The translations under genes and the position numbers were made by a program. A stretch of DNA of 6,268 bases, taken from positions 1 to 6,268 of the forward strand of contig JAFAED010000023.1 of the NCBI GenBank assembly GCA_023424275.1. The letters run 5' to 3'. Of the stretch, positions 1 to 4,083 are shown piece after piece (the stretch's first letter is position 1; every line of letters begins with the position of its first letter). The notes under the pieces are model-generated. The model saw nothing but the letters and a program-made list of their open reading frames with translations. It was not told the DNA's origin and did not search any database. The stretch is from Pseudomonadota bacterium (lineage in GTDB: Bacteria > Pseudomonadota > Alphaproteobacteria > Sphingomonadales > Sphingomonadaceae).

Positions 1-779
1 ATATACGGTCCCGGTGCGCAAACCACTTCAGGCGGCGGCGGCGGGGGCGGCGGGGGCGGCGGCGGCGGCGGGGGCGGCGGCGGGGGTGCCACGACCGGCT
101 CCGGCTCGGCGCCACCGAAGTTGTACGTCAGCGTACCGAGGAGCGAGTGCGAACGGAAGCGACCCGAATAGTCGCCATTCTGTCCGACCAGGTCCAGATT
201 GTCGGCGTTGAAGAAGCGATACTTCAGGCCAACGTCCCAGTTGCGGGTCAGCGGTGCACGGATACCGGCGATTGCCTGCCAGGCAAAGCCCGTGTCCGAA
301 TCGTCCAGGAACGGACCGGCGAAAACGGGTTCGACCGACACGCGAGCCACGCCGACACCGCCGCCGACGAAGCCCTGCAGGCCATCGTCGTCACCGAAGT
401 CGAGCAGGCCATTGACCATGAAGCTCAGGACATTGGTGTCGCCGTTCAGCGGGGTCGATCCCGTGAAGACGCCCGTGCCACCAGCGTTGGTGGGGATGCC
501 CGGTGCAGAGAAACGGCCCGACTTGATGTCGGCTTCGCGGTAGCCGACTTCAACTTCCGCACGGAAACCGCCAAAGTCATAACCGACGGTGCCTTCGGCA
601 TCGTAGCCGACGCGATGGTTGAGGCTACCAGCATTATCGAAGGTGCCGATATCGAGGTCCATGTCCTCGACGATCATCACGCCAGCACCAACACCAACAT
701 ACCAGGAGTTGTCGCGCGCCAGGACCGGCGACGCCAGGGTGGTGGAGGCCAACGCCACAGCGACGGCAAGCTTCCTCAT
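1..779 (-). CDS. OmpA-family outer membrane protein, 3' end cut by window edge
   Basis: Reads on the minus strand from ATG at 779-777 and stays open for 259 codons to the window edge. Residues 1-21 form a signal peptide (MRKLAVAVALASTTLASPVLA, cleavage after VLA). The mature part starts RDNSWYVGVGAG and continues as alternating aromatic/hydrophobic strands with Gly turns (e.g. GYDFGGFRAEVEVGYRE, GFVGGGVGVARV, NWDVGLKYRFF), the pattern of an eight-stranded outer-membrane beta-barrel, ending LLGTLTYNFGG near residue 222. A linker follows with 19 prolines in a row (residues 232-250), then EVVCAPGPY, which matches the first strand of the OmpA C-terminal peptidoglycan-binding domain. The full protein is probably about 350-380 aa, so roughly the last third lies outside. 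A Shine-Dalgarno-like AAGGGGAA sits about 7 nt before the ATG. Expected role: structural porin-like link between outer membrane and peptidoglycan. Family assignment is firm; the exact paralogue is not. Confidence 0.9.
   Translation of the reverse strand, partial: MRKLAVAVALASTTLASPVLARDNSWYVGVGAGVMIVEDMDLDIGTFDNAGSLNHRVGYDAEGTVGYDFGGFRAEVEVGYREADIKSGRFSAPGIPTNAGGTGVFTGSTPLNGDTNVLSFMVNGLLDFGDDDGLQGFVGGGVGVARVSVEPVFAGPFLDDSDTGFAWQAIAGIRAPLTRNWDVGLKYRFFNADNLDLVGQNGDYSGRFRSHSLLGTLTYNFGGAEPEPVVAPPPPPPPPPPPPPPPPPPPEVVCAPGPY
30..86 (-). repeat. Nineteen-codon proline tract in the OmpA linker
   Basis: Nineteen consecutive CCG/CCC/CCT codons, uninterrupted and in frame, lie between the beta-barrel and the OmpA-like domain. 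The DNA is a near-pure GGC/GGG tract on the plus strand. Proline runs of this kind stall ribosomes and need elongation factor P; the tract may also vary in length by slippage. The count is from direct reading. Confidence 0.9.
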
Positions 780-805
780 AGTAATTCCCCTTTCAATTGA
801 GATAT

Positions 806-821
806 ACGTCTCGGCAGACGT
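806..821. promoter_or_regulatory. Perfect 6-bp inverted repeat in the ompA leader
   Basis: ACGTCT-CGGC-AGACGT on the plus strand: perfect arms with a 4-nt centre, 27 nt upstream of the OmpA start codon and upstream of its ribosome site. It could be a short mRNA hairpin or an operator. The surrounding 129-bp gap (780-908) must hold the ompA promoter, but no convincing -35/-10 pair was found. Confidence 0.35.
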
Positions 822-908
822 CCTACTCGCCGCTTTGGTTCCGTGCAAGTGAACAAATCGTCAATCTGTTGCCAAAAAGTCGCACTCGACGCGCCAATAT
901 GCGGAAAA

Positions 909-1361
909 TCAGCCTGAAATCAGAAGGCCATGCGCCGCAAGCTGTCCGATCAGCGCGACAATCACGCTACGCGCTTCGGAATCGATTGTCGACCCGCCGG
1001 CGGGCGCTGCGATCAGGACGGGTTCGGACCAGCTCTCGCCATCGAATCGAAGCTGCGCCCCGTCGCTGAGACGCGCCACGCGCATCGCCTGGCGAGGGGC
1101 CGCGAACCGCCACCCCCCCGACGTCCAGAATGCGACAGCGGACGCGTGCCCGGTCCAAGCACCCGTCGGCGACGAACCGACGATCCAGCACTGCCCTTCG
1201 GCGGGTTCGGACGGCGGATCGGCGACGGGTCCCGCGACGACGGCGGCGTGGACCAGCGCGTCGAGCAGGACAAGAGCTTCGTTGTGCGTTACCTCTTTCT
1301 GCGCTTGCGCCACCGCAAGTAGCGGCAACGCGAGGCGCGGCGTGGTCGGCATGTCGGTCAT
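909..1361 (-). CDS. DUF2793 domain protein, GTA/prophage-associated
   Basis: A 150-aa protein on the minus strand. Its N-terminal half (TPRLALPLLAVAQAQKEVTH, then NEALVLLDALVHA and EGQCWIVGSSPTGAWTGHA) fits the DUF2793 family, found at the distal end of tail/baseplate modules in alphaproteobacterial GTAs and prophages. Later WTSGGWRFAAPRQAMRVARL resembles the usual end of that domain; the last 50 residues are less conserved in type and end in a hydrophobic helix (VIVALIGQLAAHGLLI). No signal peptide or catalytic motif is seen. The function is unknown; an accessory tail or fibre role is inferred from position only. Its ATG lies 11 nt after the stop of the megatron remnant, with an AGGGGA ribosome site overlapping that stop, so the two were cotranscribed. 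The frame is intact although its neighbours are broken. Confidence 0.8.
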   Translation of the reverse strand: MTDMPTTPRLALPLLAVAQAQKEVTHNEALVLLDALVHAAVVAGPVADPPSEPAEGQCWIVGSSPTGAWTGHASAVAFWTSGGWRFAAPRQAMRVARLSDGAQLRFDGESWSEPVLIAAPAGGSTIDSEARSVIVALIGQLAAHGLLISG

Positions 1362-1372
1362 GGTTCAATCCC

Positions 1373-2143
1373 CTATGTCAGCGGCAAGGTCAGCGGCGGC
1401 GAATGGGCGAAGTCCCCCATCTGCCGGATCGTGATCGCGGTGCTCGGCGGCAATCCTGCCATCTCCGCCGCAGCGATGTTCAGGCTGGGCGACGTCCGGT
1501 CCCACGGCCCGATGCCCGTAACCGCGGGCGACACGGCTATGCGCCACATCTCGCGGCTCTCACCGGACATTTGGTCGACATGGTCGCGCCAGCCACTATC
1601 GGAACGGCTGCACCGGACCCATTCGACGATCACGCCCCCCGCCCCGTCGGCGCGAACCTGTCCATGAACGGGAGGCAGCGGCACCAGGGCCCGCGCACCC
1701 GCCGGCACCGCGACCTCGCTCAGAGCCGTCCCGACGCGCGGCACCCATTGCAGCACCGCGGCGCCCCCTTCGGCGGATCGCGCGAGTTCGTCGGGCAAAG
1801 TCAACAAGGCGGGATCATCGAGCAGGACGAAGGGCTCGCCCGCAGCGTGGGTGGCGGCGCCGGCCGTGCCCGCCCGTCCGCGCAGCAGGCGCGACAGGCG
1901 CCATAGCCCGGGGGCCACGGGCTCGGCACGCCCGAACTGCAACAATTCGCCGCCCGCGATCGCCCGGTTCGCTCCGCCGAGCAGCGCGGCATCGCCGACC
2001 GACTCCAGCGTCATCGCCGGGTTGACGAGTGCGACCATCACGGCGTTGGCAAGGTCGAACAGGCAATCGCCGGCCGGGGCGAGGGGTTCGGCGAGCACGC
2101 CCAGCGCCGCCGCCGGACGCACCGTGCCCACGGCAATCGGTTC
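1373..2143 (-). pseudogene. C-terminal remnant of GTA baseplate multidomain ('megatron') protein
   Basis: An open frame of about 255 codons. AMTLESVGDAALLGGANRAI, GGELLQFGRAEPVAPGLWRL and SRLLRGRAGT match the conserved C-terminal stretch of the very large GTA TIM-barrel/host-specificity protein (RcGTA g15 type), followed by the distal segment ending PPLTLPLT. Family members are normally above 1,000 aa, so at least three quarters of the protein, including the TIM-barrel/hydrolase-like part, is missing. Nothing before about 2143 is homologous: upstream, DUF2163 sequence appears in another frame. A GTG at 2131 is the only nearby in-frame start and has no clear ribosome site. In intact GTAs the protein forms the baseplate hub and receptor-contact region; this stump should not do that. 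Recognition of the segment is confident, the exact breakpoint is approximate. Confidence 0.75.
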
Positions 2144-2274
2144 CCGCCCACCATCAGGTCACGGTCGTGCGAGGTCAGCCCGATCACCACCCCGTCGCGC
2201 CGCGCCAGCCGCCAGCACCACGCCAGCGTCACCAGTTCCTCGCGCAGCCAGCCGGGCGCTGCCATCGTCACCAT
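2144..2274 (-). pseudogene. N-terminal remnant of DUF2163 GTA baseplate/tail protein
   Basis: From ATG 2274 (or ATG 2265) the frame reads MVTMAAPGWLREELVTLAWC then WRLARRDGVVIGLTSHDRDL and MVGG. The block CWRLxRRDGVxxGxTxHDRDL is the hallmark N-terminus of DUF2163 proteins (RcGTA g13 type, about 290 aa), which pair with DUF2460 in GTA tails. After about residue 43 the homology ends; the same frame runs on to a stop at 2038 as Arg/Pro-rich shadow sequence, while the neighbouring frame carries megatron sequence. The gene was therefore fused out of frame to the megatron gene. Its start overlaps the DUF2460 stop (ATGGTGA), the usual tight coupling of these two genes. Confidence 0.75.
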
Positions 2275-2668
2275 GGCGCGCGCACCTCGACCAGCGGCAC
2301 GCTCGCCATCTCGCCCGCCAGGAAGGTCGCGCGGCTCGCCTCCAGCCGGTCTTCGGCAAAACGCACCGGCACGTCGAATAGATAGCCGGCGCGCACCGCG
2401 ACCCCCGCCGCCGGCGCTGTGTCGAGAAGGATCTCGCCCTCGTCCGTCACGAGGAACGCCGCGGTCTCGATCCCGTCGACCGACACGCGTACGCTCGCCT
2501 CCACCGGCAACCGCACTTCGCGCACCTGTTCGGCCCCGCCTGTTCCATAGCGCTTCACCAGAGCGAACTGTCGCCGAACACCGTCGCCGACGCCGAGCGT
2601 CTGGTCTTCCGCCGCCGGCATGCCGCCATCCGCCGCCGAACTGCAATCGAACGGATCGCGAAGCCGCC
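2268..2668 (-). pseudogene. C-terminal remnant of DUF2460 (TIGR02217) GTA tail protein
   Basis: The minus-strand frame carries RLRDPFDCSSAADGG, AEDQTLGVGDG, RRQFALVKRYG, VSVDGI, YLFDVPVRFAED and ends SVPLVEVRAPW. This order matches the C-terminal two thirds of the DUF2460/TIGR02217 family (RcGTA g12 type, about 200 aa). The family N-terminus (barrel opening and the W..SRR-type segment) is absent: a TGA at 2705-2703 closes the frame just upstream, and homology stops near 2668. An internal ATG at 2621 could give a 117-aa product, but it lies within the conserved domain, so a truncated gene is the better reading. In intact clusters the protein joins the tape measure/tail tip to the baseplate. 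Confidence 0.75.
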
Positions 2669-2674
2669 TGTTCG

Positions 2675-2842
2675 TCGGAACGCGATGCGTTCCGCGCTGC
2701 GGTCATCGCGCTCGGCCGGTCGGGGGGCGATTCCGAAAAGGTCGCATCCGAAGACGCCGATATGCAGATCGAGGACTATCACGCGAACTTCACCGAAAAA
2801 TTCAAGGATTACAAAGCGAACAACTCGCTTCCGGGCGAGTGA
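2675..2842 (+). pseudogene. 3' end of an unidentified plus-strand gene
   Basis: On the plus strand the frame reads SERDAFRAAVIALGRSGGDS then EKVASEDADMQIEDYHANFT, EKFKDYKANNSLPGE and a TGA at 2840. Composition is protein-like: acidic/basic helices, aromatic residues, normal Lys/Asp/Asn content, and none of the Arg/Pro excess typical of shadow frames in this GC-rich DNA. No minus-strand gene covers it. It begins where DUF2460 homology ends (about 2668-2675), has no start codon of its own before Met at 2762, and no ribosome site was seen there. I therefore read it as the last ~55 codons of a gene whose 5' part was lost when it was joined to the GTA remnant. A 26-aa peptide from 2762 is a less likely alternative. 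I do not recognise the family. Confidence 0.45.
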
Positions 2843-2878
2843 CGCGGCGCTGGGCGCGCGCCGTTGCCTCCTTCCCCT

Positions 2879-2993
2879 TCGTCATCCCGGACTTGATCCG
2901 GGATCCCGCTTTTTGACGCGATGATTGCCTTAGCTATCAAGCGGAACCCCGGATCAAGTCGAACGAGCCACATGTCTCGTTCGAGGGTGACGA
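2879..2993. repeat. Imperfect inverted-repeat element, MITE-like intergenic palindrome
   Basis: The left arm holds ATCCCGGA-CTTGA-TCCGGGAT (2884-2904), itself a perfect 8-bp hairpin, followed by CCCGCTTTTTGA. The right arm (2937-2960) is its imperfect reverse complement, TCAAGCGGAACCCCGGATCA then AGTC. The ends TCGTCATCC (2879-2887) and GGGTGACGA (2985-2993) are also inverted copies with one mismatch. GTCATCCCGGACTTGATCCGG-type palindromes are a widespread dispersed family in alphaproteobacterial intergenic DNA. The element lies 36 bp after the plus-strand gene stop, and its T-run (2910-2914) after the left hairpin could end transcription of that gene. The 2843-3150 gap holds this element, the hairpin at 3085-3111 and nothing else I can support. 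Confidence 0.7.
2959..2984. repeat. Perfect 9-bp palindrome nested in the right arm of the element
   Basis: TCGAACGAG (2959-2967) and CTCGTTCGA (2976-2984) are perfect complements around the 8-nt centre CCACATGT. The palindrome interrupts what would otherwise be the continuous outer arm: CCCCGGATCAAGTC before it and GGGTGACGA after it. It therefore looks inserted into, or swapped for, the tip of the older palindrome. Confidence 0.65.
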
Positions 2994-3084
2994 TGCAGGA
3001 TCGGGCCGCTTCCGGTCGCTTGCTGCCATCGCGTCGCGAACTGCACCGAACGGCGAAAACGGGGTGGAAAGCTGCCGATAAGAT

Positions 3085-3111
3085 CCTCCCTGCGGCGTAG
3101 CCGTGGGGAGG
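3085..3111. repeat. Short hairpin repeat (CCTCCC...GGGAGG)
   Basis: CCTCCCTGCGGC-GTA-GCCGTGGGGAGG forms a 12-bp stem with two G-U type pairs and a 3-nt loop. Gene-free CCTCCC/GGGAGGGGGAC hairpins are a common dispersed motif in sphingomonad and Caulobacter genomes. It lies about 40 bp beyond the point where large-terminase homology stops. Confidence 0.5.
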
Positions 3112-3439
3112 GGGACAGCAACGTCACCGCCTCGACCGTAACGACGGGACGCGCGCTCACCCGGCATGCGCCGCGCCATTTCGCTGATCCATTCCGAACC
3201 CGCCCGCGTCTTGCCGAACCCGCGCCCCGCCCGGATCAGCCACACCGGCCAGTCGCCCGGCGGCTCATACTGCCCCTTATGCGCCCATTGATACCAGCGC
3301 TCGTCCAGTTCCTGTAGATATCGGCGCGGAATTTCGCGCAGCAGATGCTGCCGATCGGCGGGCGACATCGCCAACAACCGGTCGAGGATCGTCTCGTCGT
3401 CGCGCAGCGCCAGCAGCTCGAGCCATTTTGACAACCGCA

Positions 3440-3940
3440 TTATTTCGCGTCCTTCCTTGCCTCCCGCTCGCGCTGCTGTTCGATGATCGCGATGCGGCGC
3501 AAAATTACGGCGTCGGTCTCCTCTGCGGTCGGCCGGTTGCGGGCGTTGAGCCGCACGCGCTTGGCCCGGCCGCCCTCGATGCTCGCGCGATGCTTGCTCA
3601 TCAGTTCGACCGCTTGCGCGACGGTCATCGCACCAACCACGGCAATCGCGGCGGGATTGTCGTCATGCACCGCCTCGATCGTGCGGATCGCGCGCTCGAC
3701 CAACGCCATTTCCAGCCGGGCATATCCGCTTTCCAGCGCGGCTTGCCACGCCTCGGCAAAGGACGGATCGACGCGCCGCAAATGATAGGCGGCCGATACC
3801 GCGATGCCGGCCGTCGCGGCCGCGCCGCGCACATGGCAATTCTCGCCCAGCGCCTCCAGGAAAACCTGGAACTGCCGTTTCGTAATTCGCCGCGGCTGCG
3901 GTTTGCGATCCCGGAATGATGTATTTGCTGAATCGCCCAT
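3440..3940 (-). CDS. Small-terminase-like DNA-binding protein (GTA g1 type)
   Basis: A 166-aa protein. Start chosen at ATG 3940 because GGAAGG (3954-3949) sits 8 nt upstream; an ATG at 4024 in the same frame has no ribosome site and would force translation through a strong hairpin. Residues 17-65 (RRITKRQFQVFLEALGENCH, then VRGAAATAGIAVSAAYHLRR and VDPSFAEAW) form a helix-turn-helix typical of phage small terminases. Residues 65-120 are helical (oligomerisation-like, with ALVERAIRTIEAVHDDN), and the C-terminal ~40 residues are Arg/Glu-rich, ending in a charged helix (RRIAIIEQQREREARKDAK). The family selects DNA for packaging and loads the large terminase. The frame is intact and coupled to the truncated TerL. 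It has a candidate promoter and a leader hairpin of its own. With no partner motor it may be idle, or retained as a DNA-binding protein; the sequence cannot decide. Confidence 0.75.
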   Translation of the reverse strand: MGDSANTSFRDRKPQPRRITKRQFQVFLEALGENCHVRGAAATAGIAVSAAYHLRRVDPSFAEAWQAALESGYARLEMALVERAIRTIEAVHDDNPAAIAVVGAMTVAQAVELMSKHRASIEGGRAKRVRLNARNRPTAEETDAVILRRIAIIEQQREREARKDAK

Positions 3941-3960
3941 CTTCGCCACCTTCCAAAAGC

Positions 3961-4011
3961 AGTCGGGCCGGAACAGCCTCTCCGCAAAACGGAAAGGCCG
4001 CCGGCCCGACT
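3961..4011 (-). promoter_or_regulatory. Long hairpin in the terS leader
   Basis: AGTCGGGCCGG (3961-3971) and CCGGCCCGACT (4001-4011) are perfect 11-bp complements. Inside, GCCT/AGGC (3976-3979 with 3995-3998) and TCCG/CGGA (3981-3984 with 3990-3993) pair in register around a CAAAA loop, separated only by a small AACA/CG internal loop and one mismatch. The whole 51 nt folds into one extended stem of 19 pairs. It ends 6 nt before the ribosome site of the small terminase. On the minus strand it is followed by only four T's, so it is not a strong terminator. An RNA leader controlling translation or stability, or a DNA recognition site such as a packaging-site relic, are the options. Confidence 0.65.
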
Positions 4012-4033
4012 CGCAATTCTTCATGATGGGCTA

Positions 4034-4062
4034 TATGTGCCACATCAGCGTTACGATGTCAA
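4034..4062 (-). promoter_or_regulatory. Candidate promoter for the small terminase
   Basis: A consensus -35 TTGACA (4062-4057, minus strand) lies 17-19 nt from a weak -10 region (CACATATA). The 4024-4083 gap is clearly AT-richer than its surroundings. A start here would give a leader of about 85 nt made up mainly of the hairpin at 3961-4011. The -10 match is poor, so this is tentative. No terminator for the upstream amidohydrolase is visible, and read-through is possible. Confidence 0.4.
4035..4045. promoter_or_regulatory. ATGTG-C-CACAT palindrome overlapping the -10 region
   Basis: Perfect 5-bp arms around one central base, overlapping the presumed -10 of the terS promoter, where a repressor would block transcription. 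The heptamer CTATATG occurs in direct orientation at 4031-4037 and 4073-4079, flanking the -35. No known regulator is recognised from the motif. Confidence 0.35.
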
Positions 4063-4083
4063 CACAAATAACCTATATGGTTC

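Larger units (their letters stand above)
2937..3440 (-). pseudogene. Truncated large terminase (TerL), N-terminal ATPase fragment
   Basis: From ATG 3440 the frame gives MRLSKWLELLALRDDETILD, then ELDERWYQWAHKGQYEPPGD and WPVWLIRAGRGFGKTRAGSE. Residues 71-78 (AGRGFGKT) are the Walker A loop of the GTA/phage terminase motor. Homology runs to about residue 97 (MARRMPGERA, near 3150). The rest of the 167-codon frame, to the stop at 2937, reads through the hairpin at 3085-3111 and the palindromic element and is not terminase. Walker B, the coupling motif and the whole C-terminal nuclease, about 330 residues, are missing, so it cannot package DNA. The start overlaps the stop of the small terminase by one base (TAATG), indicating translational coupling. 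Confidence 0.8.

Noticed and set aside
31..86. GGC/GGG microsatellite as a CRISPR-like or regulatory repeat
   Set aside because: It is explained entirely as in-frame proline codons of the OmpA linker.
147..800. Plus-strand open frame opposite the OmpA gene
   Set aside because: The minus strand encodes a clear signal peptide, beta-barrel and OmpA linker; the plus frame has no recognisable features and no ribosome site.
874..890. Possible intrinsic terminator after DUF2793 (GTCG-AGTG-CGAC followed by TTTTT on the minus strand)
   Set aside because: The stem is only 4 bp, too weak to call on its own.
1130..1906. Plus-strand 258-codon frame across DUF2793 and the megatron remnant
   Set aside because: Extreme Arg/Pro/Ala composition and overlap with recognisable minus-strand coding sequence.
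2038..2706. Single 222-codon minus-strand gene
   Set aside because: Only the segment 2144-2274 (DUF2163 N-terminus) is protein-like. The upstream part is a shadow of DUF2460 and the downstream part a shadow of the megatron remnant.
3941..4024. Longer small-terminase start at ATG 4024
   Set aside because: No ribosome site there, the added residues (MKNCESGRRPFRFAERLF...) are encoded by the leader hairpin, and ATG 3940 has GGAAGG at ideal spacing.
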